From Ailanthus altissimus (Eukaryota > Streptophyta > Magnoliopsida > Sapindales > Simaroubaceae): a DNA stretch of 64,000 nt. The stretch is taken from positions 16,702,501 to 16,766,500 of the forward strand of contig OX327684.1 of NCBI GenBank assembly GCA_946807835.1, written 5' to 3'. A program made the position numbers and the translations under genes. Within the stretch, counting starts at the first letter, position 1, and each line of letters opens with the position of its first letter. Positions 38,560 through 50,989 of the stretch are shown here, one piece after another. The notes under the pieces are model-generated. The model was not told the origin of the DNA and made no database searches. It saw nothing but the letters and a program-made list of their open reading frames with translations.

Positions 38560-39765
38560 GATGTCATTATATAACAAGTAAGCATTGCATAAAAGATAGA
38601 AAATTAAATGTAATATTTCTTCAACAACTTGGCGTTCTATAGTTTTCTTACAACCACTTTTGTCTGCTTTTTCAAGATTGTAAGCTCTTCTGATGCATTT
38701 GACAACCTTGTATGGGCCTTCCTAGGTTGGCCTGAGGATTTTATGTTCTTGATTCTTTGTATTCAGCATGACTCTTTTTAGCACTAAATCACCTTCCATG
38801 AACTTCCTTACTTTAACTTTCTTGTTGTCATATCTGGCGACCTTTTACTGGTAAGCAGCTACTCAAATCTGGGCTTTCTCTCTTAGCTATTTTATCAAGT
38901 CCAATTATCCCTTAATCATCTTGTTATTAGTCGTCTCAAATAAGTCCAGTACTCTATGCGTTAGAGCTCTGATTTCAGTGGGAATTACCGCTTCATAGTC
39001 GAAAGCTAGTAAGAATGGCATTTTGCCGATTGCCGTCTTGCTAGTCGTCCATAATACCTAGAATACCTCTGGAAGCTCTTCTACCCATCCTCTCTTTCTA
39101 TCAATCAACTTCTTCTTATGCAGCTTCTTGACTACTTTGTTGAAAGATTTTACCTGACCATTTATTTTGGGATAAACTGGTAATGTAAATAACAGTTGCA
39201 ATCCTAATTGTTTGTAGAAGTTCTTGAAGCTATTATTATTGAATTACTTCCCACGATCAATAATGATGGTGTGAGGGATTCTATACTAGTACATCACATT
39301 TCTCCAAATAAAATCTCATATGCTCTTCTTGGTTATCTTTGATAGCGATTCAGTCTCGATCCACTTAGTAAAATAGTCCACCATTACGACTACATACTTA
39401 CAAGATTCTTTTCCTCGAGGTAAGGGCTCTATTAAGTCAAGACCTCATTGAGCGAATGGCCAGGGTCTGCTCATCATCGTTACTTCTTCGGCAGGTGCTT
39501 GAATCTTATTAGCAAATCTTTGGCAGGCATTACAGTGTCTGACTAGGTTTCTGGCATCTTGAAGAGTAGTTAGCCAATAGTATCTGATTTTGAATATTTT
39601 GTGAACCAATGCTTCTGTTCTTAAGTAATTGCCACAAATTCCTTTATGGATTTTTTTAAGAACTTGTTCAGCTTCTTGTAGTCCCAAACACCTCATGTAT
39701 GGGTAAGATAAGCCTTGTCTGTATAATACCCATTTTACCATCAAGTACCTTGTTGTTCGATATTT
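38560..39765 (-). pseudogene. Tat-like integrase remnant
   Basis: The minus strand starts with the zinc-binding region (RCLGLQEAEQVLKKIHKGICG, HCNACQRFANKIQ at about 39520-39545). It then has RPWPFAQ*GLDLIEPLPRGK, IDRGK*FNN and YPKINGQVKSFNKVVKKLH, covering the DDE core. It ends with EGPYKVVKCI near 38690. Several stops interrupt the frame. The RPWPFAQWG-type motif is typical of Tat/Ogre integrases. Confidence 0.9.
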
Positions 39766-39879
39766 AATCCCATGAGCTTCTTTTTTATTAGTTGAGAGGA
39801 CGCTGTTCTAAATGTAATCTCTGATCAAATCCATCCAGCTAAGACTTGATTTAATTTACATAACCTGCTCTTCTTCTTA

Positions 39880-40450
39880 TATGGTGGGCACGGAAATAAA
39901 TTCAATAGAGACTGTCCAGGGCAACCGAGCTTTTTCACTCAAAGCCATCTGTGCTATGACATCTACTCGATAGTTCTCACTTCTCGGGATTAGCTATACC
40001 TTCACCTTATTAAATCAGCCAATCTAATTTCTTATTTTTGCTAAGTAAGCTATCATTTTTTTCTTCTTGGGCTTCGAACTGCCATTCACATAATTTACTA
40101 TCAGTTGAGAGTTGCTTCTTACAAGTACTTTATTCACTGCCAGTGTCCGGGCCACTCTTAATCCAACTATCAGAGCTTCATATTCTGCTTCATTGTTAGA
40201 AGCTTTAAACCTGAAGCAAATAGCATAACTGATTTCATCCCTTTCCGGGCTAATGAGAATAATACCGACTCCACTTCCTTATAGGTTGCATACCTCTTCT
40301 ATATAAAGCAACCATAACGCTAATTTATCTAGAGTTTGTGGATCTAAATCTTCAGCTTCTACACAACCATGTGTATATTATTCTATAAAATCGATTAAGG
40401 CTTGCCTTTTGATGGCTATCAGGGCTTGTACTGTATATCAAACTTGCTTA
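39880..40450 (-). pseudogene. Second (archaeal-type) RNase H of the Tat-like pol
   Basis: The minus strand shows SNNEAEYEALIVGLRVARTL at about 40195-40140 and LVRSNSQLIVNYVNG, the signature of the additional RNase H found in Tat-lineage pol between the normal RNase H and integrase. The frame is broken. Confidence 0.8.
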
Positions 40451-41351
40451 GCTCTATGGCCCACTTGACCAACCTACCAAATAAAATTAGCTTGTGCAAT
40501 ATTTGCCTTAATGGCTAATTGGTAAGAACAATGATTGTGTAGCTTGGAAGTAAGATCTTAACTTTCTTCCTAATATTATCAAAGCCAGAGCCAATTTCTC
40601 TGATGGGGGATATCGGCTTTTCGGGTTAGTGAAAACTTTACTATTAACATAATATACTGGTCGTTGAATCCCTTCTTCTTCTTTGACTAATACTAAACTT
40701 ACTGGCTGATCTAAAACTTCCAAATAAAGCATTAGGTTATCACCCTAGACTGAAATAGTGAGATGAACCAGTTCGGAGAGATAAGCCTTTAACTACTGGA
40801 AGGCCTGCTCGCATCCTACAGTCTACCAGTCTTTATCCATTATTTTTATTACTTGGAAAAACACAAAGCATTTGTTTCTGGCTCGAGAGATGAATCTATT
40901 TAGAGATGCAACTCTTCTTGTAAGTTACTGAATTTCTTTAACCATGCTTGAGGACTTCATCTCCAGAATGGCTCAAACTTTGTCTGAATTGACCTTTATC
41001 CCTTTTTTATTAACCATGAAACCCAAACATTTTTATGATTTTACCTCAAAAGTACACTTTTCTGGGTTCAACTTCATTCTGTTCTTCCTCAGTATTCCAA
41101 AACTTCTCTCAAGTCTTGCCCATATTTTTCAACTCTTATAGATTTAGGTATCATGTCATCAATGTGCACCTCTAAATTTATGCCAATTAAATTCTTGAAA
41201 AGTTTGTTCACCAACCTTTGATAAGTATCCCTCAAAGTTTTTAATCCGAACGGCATTATTTTGTAGTAGTATATTCCTTGATGGGATATAAAAGATTTTT
41301 TCTCCTGGTCTAGAGGAAACATCAAGATCTGGTTGTAACTGGATAAAGCGT
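40450..41351 (-). pseudogene. Tat-like reverse transcriptase-RNase H remnant, 5'-truncated
   Basis: The minus-strand RT starts abruptly at DALSSYNQILMFPLDQEK (41351). It retains MPFGLK and the catalytic VHIDDM at about 41160. RNase H shows RPVYYVNSKVF and RYPPSEKLALALI at about 40665-40590. The RT part before DALSSYNQ is missing and is replaced upstream by Athila-type sequence. Confidence 0.88.
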
Positions 41352-42760
41352 CAGGAAAAAATTTCAATCGAGAGTTATATAATAACACTCGTTGGCCTGG
41401 TTTAAATTATCGGTGTGCAATATTTTAATCATGTCATTTCTTTGTCTTCTCTTTATAAAGTTTAGCATTTTCATATGCTTGAAGTTGAAGCTCATCCAAC
41501 TCATTGAGTTGAAGCATTCGCCTATCACCAGCAGATTGCATATCGAAATTAAAGGCTTTGATGGCCCAATAAGCTTTATGATCTAATTCCACTAGTAAAT
41601 GACATACTTTCCTAAAAACAAGACGGTATAGAGACATTCCAATTGGAGTTTTAAAGGCCGTGCGGTAGGCCCAAAACGCTTCATCCAGTCGCATAGCCCA
41701 ATCTTTCCTACTAGGCTTCACTGTCTTCTCAAGAATTCGCTTGACTTCTCTATTTGATACTTCTGCCTGCCCACTAGTTTGAGGATGATATGTAGTTGCA
41801 ACTTTGTGTCTTACTCCATACTTTTGTAGAAGACCTAAAAAGTACTTGTTACAAAAGTGTGACCCTTAATCACTTATTATTGCTCTTGGAGTGCCATATC
41901 TAGTGAAGATGTTCTTTTTCAAGAACCTCAGCACTACCTTAACATCATTGGTTGGAAGTGCGATAGCTTCCACCTATTTTAACATGTAGTCAACAGCCAC
42001 AAGTATGTATTTATGACCGTCTGAAGAAATAAACGGTCCCATAAAGTCAATTCTCTAAACATAAAAAGTTTTCACTTCCAAAATGTTTTGCAGAGGTATC
42101 TCTTGCCTTTTTTTTTATATTCCCAGTCTTTTGGCAATAATCACACTGTAAAATAAATAGATGGGCATCTTTAAACATTGTTGGCCAATAGAAACCACAT
42201 TGCAGCACCTTTGCAGTGGTTTTAATACTCTCAAAATGTCCTCCATAATCTGAAGAGTGACAATGTTGCAGGATGGTTTTCATCTCTTTTTTTGGAACAC
42301 ATCTTCTCAGCAATTAATCTGCACATTGTCTAAACAAGTAAGGTTCATCCCAATGATAAAACTTGACATCGTGCAAGAATGTTTTTTCTTTGCTGAGGGG
42401 TTAGGTCAGGAGGTAAAATACCACTAACAAGGTAGTTAACAAAGTCAGCATACCATGGTATTTTATAATGCTGAGCTACAAGAAGTTGCTCATCTGGAAA
42501 GGATTCATTGATCAAGGTATTGCTCTTGTCTCCTCCTTCCAATCTGGACAAATGGTCAGTAACTTGGTTCTTAAATCCCTTCTTATCTCTAATCTCCAAA
42601 TCAAACTCTAGAAGTAGTAACACCCATCTGATTAATCTGGGTTTAGCATCTTTCTTGGCAATCAAATATTTAATGGCAGAATAATCTGTGAACACAATTA
42701 CTTTGATTCCAATCAAGTAGGATATGAACTTGTCGAAAGCAAATACTATAGCTAATAGCT
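41352..42760 (-). pseudogene. Athila-type RNase H-integrase segment inside the Tat-like pol
   Basis: Minus strand: [32 protein letters not shown] and [15 protein letters not shown] (RNase H, about 42755-42560). Then integrase with HCHSSDYGGHF and CDYCQKTGNI (zinc-binding, about 42260-42110), [20 protein letters not shown] and LLYNSRLKFFP (about 41350). The motifs are those of Athila, not Tat. At 41351 the Athila frame passes directly into Tat RT in one open frame (41388-41089). There are no LTRs at its ends. Confidence 0.85.
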
Positions 42761-42899
42761 CATTCTATCATCAATGTTTTTTCATATAGTTTATGTCATA
42801 TGGTCAAAGTAAAGGCTACTGCCCTCGTTGGTACTACACAGCTTTTCCCGAACCCTTGTAATGGTGTTTGGGTCTTCTTTATGTACAGATTCTTAATTT

Positions 42900-43230
42900 T
42901 CAACCCATCTAGGGTTTTTTAAAAATAATGTTAACTGAACTACCCAGATCGACGAACACTCAATTTATTTTCTCGCCAGCTACTTGCACTTCTATCATTA
43001 GTATGTCATCATGGGGATAACTGACTCCTTGAGCATCCTCCTCGGTAAACATGATCGACACTTCTTGCTTCAATCTCAGTTTCTTAGCCAAAGGTATATT
43101 GCACATAACTTGATATGCTATCATTAAGTACTTTGAATAGTTCTTTCTCTGTCTGTTGGAATCTTTTGCTAGTGTAGGCCCATCAGATATAATCATAGTG
43201 GGATTATAGTTTGACCTGTCGGGCTGATCA
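42900..43230 (-). pseudogene. Tat-like protease region
   Basis: Minus strand: KLRLKQEVSIMFTEEDAQG, YPHDDILMIEVQVAGEKIN, then the active-site equivalent VFVDLGSSVNIIF at about 42945-42910. The expected D-[TSN]-G triad reads D-L-G here. Further on, LQGFGKSCVVPT at about 42860 marks the end of the protease-like domain before the Athila-type segment. Confidence 0.8.
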
Positions 43231-44790
43231 GTGGCCTAAGTAGCCATTCCTCATTAAAGTATCCATTTGTTTCTTTAGCTCTAAACATTCTCATGTGGCA
43301 TGTATTGTATTTTTGTGTATATCACACCAGCTTTTTAAATTTATCCGCTGCTCTACTTCTTTACCCTTAAAGTTTCTATTGAGCAAACCCTTATTTTTAA
43401 TTGCTTCATAAACATCCTCTAGCGGTACGGCTAAAGGAAGAAAATTTTCTACTCGAGCTACTATTCTTTCTTCCGCAAGGTGTTTTCTAGGATTTTTGGG
43501 ACTCCTAGGCCGCTCAGAGTAAGAATAGGGGCGAGATATATTCTGCCTATTATTTCTTCAAGTGTAGGCACATTACGCCAATTTGTGAAGTTTCTCATTT
43601 GCTGGGGTCGGTAATCATTATTTGCCATTTGGTATTTTTGATAAAATGGTAAAGGTCTCTCTTTTTTTCTGTATATTTTATTTTCCCTCGATTTGATCTG
43701 TCTTGTAGAGGGATTGACGAGGGATTTCTTTGCTTCTTTCTCTTCTTTTATGGCAATATACTTTGATGCCCTGTTGTATGCTGCTGCATAGTTTGGAATG
43801 TTGCTCTCAGACAGGTAATACTAGAACCTGTTCAGCTTTAGTCCTGACTTGAGAGCTTCTAAGGCAATGGGTTACTCAAAAGCTTCTAATGATATCACCT
43901 CCTTATGAAACATTTGAACAAAATCTTTTAGGCTCTCCTATTTAACCTACTTCAATTATTTCGAGTTCATAGCTACCTCGCAAGATCCTCAAAAGTGTTG
44001 GAAAACTTTTTGGTCGACTCGTGGTATGATGAAATACTCTGCTTCTTCAATCTTCTATACCACAAAAGGGTTGGTCACTCCAAATTCAGATGAAAAAGCC
44101 TACACATTTGATCATATCTCAACCTTACAATTAAGAGCAGGTCAATAACCTGGTCCACATAATAGTTTAGGTCGGTAACTCCCTAGTAGGTTGGGAGGCT
44201 CGAAAGTCTAAATCTATTTGGAAGCTCTATGTCCCTCAACTAGTCTATAAATGAAGATCTCTTTTCCCTCTTAGTCTTCTTTAAAGTATGCTGCTCTTTC
44301 TTTTTTTCTCTTCTATAAAAAGTTTTAGCATCTCTTCTAGATTACGAACCTTATTCTTTAGTAGTGGTTCAATATTGTTGTGTTGTTTGGTTTATGGCTC
44401 TTTTCTCATTACTCGATCAGAATCTCTAACCTATGATACTTCTCTCTCAAGAGGCGCTTGGTTCTATCTGGCTTCCCCAACTGGGTCGTGCAAAGTTTCT
44501 GACCCGTCCTTTTGTTCTAGCCGTTCTTAGATTTGAACCTCCACAGCTTGAGATTCTCTTTTGCCATCGTCTTTCACTTCTCCTCCTCCTATTCCTCTAT
44601 TTCTGATCAACTTAACTATGAACTGTCTTAATTCTTCCCTCTCTTCTCTGAGTGTCCTAATTCTTCTTGAATTTCTACAGGTAACAGGCTTTCCAGTTAA
44701 TGTGTAGGTTGATTTTCACGGCCTCAATTCTTGTCTAAGTTTAAATGTTCTCCTGCAATTATTCCTATTAGTAGATGATTGTTCTGCCAT
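43230..44790 (-). pseudogene. Tat-like gag remnant
   Basis: It starts at ATG 44790 (MAEQSS), 60-80 bases inside the primer site. Recognisable pieces are PIALEALKSGLKLNRF and IPNYAAAYNRASKYIAIKEE at about 43870-43745, and a Cys/His motif CDIHKNTIHAT*EC at about 43320-43290, followed by LKKQMDTLMRNGYLG. These match Tat gag and its CxxH...H...C motif before protease. Many stops are present. Confidence 0.82.
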
Positions 44791-44840
44791 CTGATTATGA
44801 TTGGATGATGAAACTCCTTTGGACAAAGTTTTTTGTCATG

Positions 44841-44867
44841 ATTCCTACAGACGGTGCCAAAAACTAT
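44841..44867 (-). other. Primer binding site of the Tat-like element
   Basis: The minus strand reads TTTTTGGCACCGTCTGTAGG directly after the LTR. Tat/Ogre elements usually show TTTGGCGCCGTCTGTGGG here, so two bases have changed. Confidence 0.85.
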
Positions 44868-45793
44868 TGATCGAAAAAAGAATTTTTTAGGCCAATGAGT
44901 TTTAAATTTGTTTAGATGTAAGAATTAGCACGTTGGGCTTCATCTTACTGGGCCTGAAACTTGAAGCTTGAATATTTCTTTCTCTACTGGTGACAGTTAA
45001 ACACCTGTAAAGCACTTGAAACTGTCATTAAAACCTCGTCAAGGTAGGTTCTGGGGAAAACTCTCTGATGCTTAAGTAAAAAAAAAAAGATTTTTTTGTG
45101 AGGTTTGATAGAGCATCAGAAAAAGATTGAAAAAATATATTGAATGTAGAAAACAATTGAAGCCGAAATGTAGAATTCACTACCCTAAAAAGAAGTTCCT
45201 CTCCTCCCGTGTGATTTTCTCACCTATTTATAGCATCAGTCTTGAGGGAATATTGATTCTAATTATCTTCATCATTGTTATGGTTAAGCTGGGTAAGTCT
45301 TAGTAATTTGTAGGTTATCCTAATCTATTTGCTTTATTTGAGGGATTCTTTCCTAAAGGCATCATAATTCTTCTCCCCCTATAGTTCTATTACCTTTATA
45401 AACCTGGGTTTTTTTTCTTTGAACTCATTTCCATAACAAGCTTGATTGCTTTCTACTTAGCTTGGCGGTAATTAAGTTTTGCTTTGCTGTGACAGCAGTT
45501 CGGCATCTCTTACCGAACTAGTTTTTCTTATAATGTGCTTGATTCTCACTGGTCTAAATCTTGTTTCCTCTCTCGTGGTAACACTTAGTCAAAATGTATA
45601 AACTATTCGGCTCCAAGTTGACCTAGTACTTTTACTAAGCCAATTTCCTTACTCATCTTTGTTGTGTGAAAGTATTTTTATATTGGTCGGCTCAGTTGGA
45701 GTATGCAGGAGTGAAGTTTAAATGGTCTAGACAAAACTCGGCCTAAGCGACCAAACAGATTTCATGTTCGAAATTCGTTCTTAATGATCCATA
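44868..45793 (-). repeat. 5' LTR of the Tat-like element, main part
   Basis: Matches 19188-20100 in the same orientation, with many transitions. It is interrupted at 45793 by LTR family copy 3, and the remaining 114 bp are at 47961-48074. Confidence 0.85.
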
Positions 45794-47960
45794 TGTTGGC
45801 GGCAGATCTAAGGTATGTAGGTGTATGCATGTGTTATTGTGTCTATTGCCTAAATACATATCAAATACATATTTAAGTCTGACGGAAGCGTAAAACTTGT
45901 AATAAATACAATAAATAAAATATATTAATCGCATTAATATATTTATAGGATAAAGAACTCATTTCAACGTGTAATGTTATACACGTATTTCCTCGGAGTC
46001 TGCATGGAGACCAACTCACGAGCAGTTCTAGTTATCAACGCGGTGGGCTTGATGAGCTATAATAGCAGCCCTCTACGCAGCACTGGGTTTAACTCTTAAA
46101 CCCCAAAATAGTTAATGTGTGTTTTCATCATTTTCTCCAAAAGGATAAGAAATGGAGAATTTGAAGCAATCCTCTATTGTTTCAATTTAAAGCATAAAAA
46201 AAAATGAAACAATTTCATTTTTCTCATCTTTTTTTTTCCTTTTCTTTCTTTCTTCTTCTTTCTCTATTTTCTCTTCTCTTCTTTCTCGGCCAAATGGCCA
46301 AGAAACACACTTTTTCAATCTTTTTCTTTCTCTCTTTCTACCTTTATATATATATAATAATATAATATATTATATAATATTAATAATAATAAAATAATAC
46401 TAATAAGTGCCAACTATTTGTCACCCAAAATATAATATTATTATATATATAATATCTTATAATATAATATAATATAATAATATATAATATAATAAAATAA
46501 GAGAGATATTTTGATTATTTAATCATTAAATAATTAAAGTATGAAATGACCATTTTGTCCTTCATAAATAGTTATTAAGTTTACCCTTTAGTGGGTTCCA
46601 CCAAACTTGCACTTGGGTAAACTCAACCGAGGGTCCACAATGTGCCACGTGTTATTATACAATTGGTAAATAATAATTATTGACTAATTGTTATATTTAA
46701 CACTTAAATACAAACACGCACATATTCCCTTGGTAGTATTGAATATTGTTGGATTAAACACTTTAATCCGACACGCTGCCTTAGTGTACAACGAGTACAC
46801 TGCATATCGCAAAACTCTTTAGGTCCTAAGCTCGATTTGTCAAATGGAACTATTCTATGAGTTTGTGAGCAATGTCTCACGCATACATCACGGATATGCA
46901 AATTAGCACGTTGAACCATACAAGCTGAGGTTATAAGGCATACATATAGTCCTTCCATCATAATATCCTAGATATGCGGGGATATAGATTATTATCGTTA
47001 AATCTCCTAGTGCTCATCCATGTCTTATCTTCAGACTCGTATCTCACTGAACAATATGTGCAAACTCTTTTGTCATATTATTCCACCTTGGCGAAACTTT
47101 TTCCCAGGATGATTGCTTGTGGCCATAAGACTTTCTGAGATACAGTCTCGAAGCATCTGGATATCTAACTCCTTATGTAAGCTGACGGATCCCATATCTA
47201 TACACATCGGACTCCATAAGCATCGGACCATACCTAGCGACACCCAGCGGTCACACCATAAAAGGTCTGTGACATACGTGGAACCAAAGTATGATGGATC
47301 ACTTACAAACCCATAGTGGTACTCAGGTCAAAGAACCATGTATACTACTCAACTCGAGAGGACCCTCCTTTAACGGCTTACATAAGGTGTCTATCGAAGG
47401 TCCTCGTGAGTCTGTCCCATATCCAGTCCTAACTGGATACCCATATGTCAATATGAACTCCAAGCTCACGGTCGGCTAGGAACAACCATTTATACCTTAT
47501 AGGTACGACATATGCTGATCTATATATAAAAGTATTTACCGAAAGACACGTATCGGCAGAAATAGATTAGAGACAATTATTCAAGACACATATTTATAAA
47601 ACTAGCATTTTTTAGCACCCGATTTCAACTTTTGCAACTATGTAGTTACTAGTATATTCCTGGGTTTATGTCCCATTACAAACAAGGCTCCAACTCTTAA
47701 ATCTGCTGAATATTATAACCAGCTAACACTTAACTGTATTAACATTTAACATTTATATCTCTCAGCGTAGCTGATTATGAGTTTTTATCTGAATTCTTTT
47801 AGATCTGATCTGAATTCTTTCAAATCGTACATTGTCTGTAATGTTACATTGTATAGTACCATATTAATAAGTATTAACGATTTAATAAGAATGTATACTT
47901 ATATAAATATACAAATATATATATATATTCAAAGATAATAAGTAAGTACCAATCTTAATA
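45794..47960 (+). mobile_element. 2-kb LTR family, copy 3 (solo LTR)
   Basis: It begins TGTTGGCGGCAGATCTAAGG and ends AGTACCAATCTTAATA, aligned to GCACCGACCCTAACA of copy 2. Flanking CCATA / CTACA is a duplication with two transitions. A TATA-like CTATATATAAAAG is at about 47519-47531. An internal AT-rich part (46340-46500) is longer than in copy 2. The minus-strand frame 46961-46704 is the conserved one. Confidence 0.8.
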
Positions 47961-48074
47961 CTACAATATCTTAAATTTAGGTCTTTAAAATTGGCCCATA
48001 AAAAAATATTTTAGAAAGATTAACCTTTTTAGACTTATAAGGATTAGACCTTGTGACGATATTTAAAAGGAACA
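47961..48074 (-). repeat. 5' LTR of the Tat-like element, outer end
   Basis: Aligns with 20150-20267 (TTCATAAAGGATTG...TTTGGGCCTGTAAGGGTTGG versus CCCATAAAAAAATA...TTAGACTTATAAGGATTAG). It is strongly eroded, mostly by C-to-T and G-to-A changes. Confidence 0.65.
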
Positions 48075-50984
48075 ATATATATAGACTCGCATTCAATTTT
48101 GACAAAAACAAGCTTATAGCCAGCTACTGTGTAAAGCTCTAAATCTTTAGCCAAAATTAATCATCCACGATTATTTTGATCAGAGAAATTGGTATCTACA
48201 TTTTTCGTGGATCAAACTTTAAACACCCAGAAAGTCCATGTTATGAGTAATGATATATTTATATATTTTATATTTTTATTATGACATAATATTTACTAAT
48301 AAATCAAAATAAAAATATAATAATAAAATTAATAAATATGATATTTTTTAATTAGAATCATTTTAATAAAAATATAAAAGTGTGTAAATATAATATTATT
48401 TTTATTAAATATATTGTTACCTCCTCAGTCCTCAATGAAAAAATCTTATAAAAATTTGAAGGAAATCTAGTAAATCTTTTTTCATTAGCCATTGGATTCC
48501 TTATAAATTTTCAGTTTCGGCAATATACAAAAATTATTTAATGTTTAAATCTTAAATCATGCCAAAAAAAAAAATCTCTCCGAAAGGTTTATTTAAGGTC
48601 AGCTTGAAATACATTCAACAAAGCACTTCAATTATTAGTATTTTCTTCTAAAACACTTCTTAAGAACAAAGTAATATTTAGTGAAATATAAATAAACTGC
48701 TTTTTATATTTAGAAAGTATTCAACCGTGTGACTAAAAGTATTTTGTATATTATTAAATAGATTAATAAAAAAACACAATAATATTTTAAAACAATATAA
48801 ATAAATTTTAGAAAAATTTCAAAAATAACCCATATTTTTAGACAATATGTTTTTTAGCTACAAATGTATAAGTTAATTTTCTATAGTTAAAAAATTAATA
48901 ATTGAACAATTATATCCATAACTTATATTTTCTCTCTCTGCGAAAAAGTTCGAACTCTCTCTCTCTCTAAAAAATACCATAAAATTATATTATAAAAATG
49001 ATTAGATTGTGAGTAAAATAAGTAAAAATTTGTAAATTGTATTGCAGTAAAATTGTGGAGAGAAATAAAGTGAACAAGAGTGAAAATCTAAAAATTTAGA
49101 AACTTTTAGATCGATGAACAATTTAATGGGACAATTTCTCGTGTTAGAGAAATGATTCATGAAATGGCTTTTTTAATTTATTTATCTTATTTATATATTA
49201 CTATTTTTATTTTTTTAATACTTTTTTTAATAAATAATAAAAATAAATAAAATTTATAAATTGCAATGGATATTTAAAAAATAATTCTAAATCACTTAAA
49301 AAATTATTTATTTAGTTGTGTATATATTTTAATAATAAAAATTGTATTAAAAAAATCAGCAAAAAAATTAAAAAAAGAGCCTCGCGTTGTGCCCACACTT
49401 TAACTCCAATGTTTTTCAATTTTATTTTTTAATAGTAAACAAATATTTTGATTATTTACTTCAATTATTTTATTATATTTATTTATAATTTAATAAAAAT
49501 ATTTTTTATCACTATTAAATAAATAATTAATTAAATTATAAATTATTTATAATGAAATATTATAAAATTATACAAAAATTATTTTTAATTAATCATTACA
49601 TAAAGAAAAAACATATTATTTATGTAATTTAAATAACTTATTTAATTTATTAATATTTGTTAAATAATTATTATTGAATAAATTATTTATTATTAATTAT
49701 TAATATGTTTATTTAATACATAATTAAATAGTAATTTATTAAATAAATAATAAATTTAAAAATGTAAAATTTTATAGATTTGTGAATTTTTTTCTCCAAT
49801 TCACCATATTTCTTCTACACTTAATTACATTACACTTCGATGTTAATTCATTTGTAAAATAAATATAAAAAACTTTAAAACTCTGAATTTTTTTAAAAAG
49901 AGCTGGTTCATAATTTAATGCAAAGAATAAATATAATTCAAGAGCATAATTATTTTAACTATCAATGTTTTATCTATAAAAAATTAAAAATAGAAGTCAT
50001 TTATAAAAAAAAAAATCCTATATTTTTTATTGGTAATTAATTAATTTATTATATTTGATTCAATATTAAAGTCATATTTTTTATCTAAAGATCTTAGATC
50101 TAAAATGTTAGATCCAAAGTTCATGGTCAACTTTAGTGTCAAACCCTAAAGTCTAAGAGATCAAAATAAGTCCTATAGGTCAAGTTAGCGCCTCCTTTCT
50201 CAAATCTTAGTGTTTAAAGGGTTGAATCTTGTGCCTACCAAGTCCCAAGCCCCGTAAAACTTGATCCTTAAACTTAGGACCTAGTGCCAATACTAATCTT
50301 TTAACAATGGAACTCGAAAGGTTAGGTCCTTGAGATCACATTGAAGTTCAAAAGGTTAATATTCCTTGGATCAAAAAATTCAAAGCATATTTTAAAAAAT
50401 AATTTTCTTATGTTTATAAAAAAAAAAATTAATATTTATCTTAGTAAAATGATTTTAAGTTTTTTTTTTTAATTCTCATATGCTATTTTAGAAAGTATTG
50501 TATATACATTTTAAGGTAAAATTACGTGATTATGCGCTAAAAAGTAATTATAATATTTTTATTATAAAATATTTTTATCTTTTTACAAAATATCCTTATA
50601 ACCTTTTATTAAAATTAAAAAAAAACACTTTCAAATGAGCCCTTAATCACATACTATTGTAATGTACATAAAGCTCTTGTTTAGTCATTTGGGTATAGGC
50701 AATCCTATAAAATATTATTTTTATTGAACTTCCTTTTATAAGTTAATTTTATATTTAAAAATTAAAATTAGTGATGCAATTAAATCAATTAAACTAAAAA
50801 AATTTAATTTGATTAATTTATTCTCTATTTTACATTATATATGCGTGTATAAAGAGGAAGAGTTATTATAGAGCGTGGGGCATTGCTATATATATATATT
50901 AAGCTTTTATAAAATTTTCTTTTAAAAAATAAGTATTGTTATGTTTAACCCTATAAAATTTTGACCCTAATCTTTATTCTTCCA
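48075..50984. other. AT-rich intergenic DNA without visible genes
   Basis: It is dominated by A/T runs and has no ORF of note. There is a short (CT)n run at about 48955-48968. I recognise no repeat family here. Confidence 0.6.
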
Positions 50985-50989
50985 TAATT
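50985..50989. repeat. Target site duplication TAATT, left copy
   Basis: TAATT precedes the old copia element and recurs at 62226-62230. Confidence 0.65.

Larger units (their letters stand above)
19188..48074 (-). mobile_element. Large Tat-lineage Ty3/gypsy retrotransposon with six nested insertions
   Basis: Two LTR copies in the same orientation bound this 28.9-kb block: 19188-20267 and 44868-48074 (interrupted). Beside the right copy, on the minus strand, lies TTTTTGGCACCGTCTGTAGG, the primer-binding region typical of Tat/Ogre elements. From there, on the minus strand, come gag, protease, RT, RNase H, a second RNase H and integrase, then a tandem-repeat region and, antisense, a further reading frame before the 3' LTR. 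Subtracting the insertions and their target duplications leaves about 13.2 kb, a normal size for this lineage. The flanks are AT repeats (TATAT / ATATA), compatible with a target duplication but not diagnostic. All reading frames carry stops. Confidence 0.85.
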
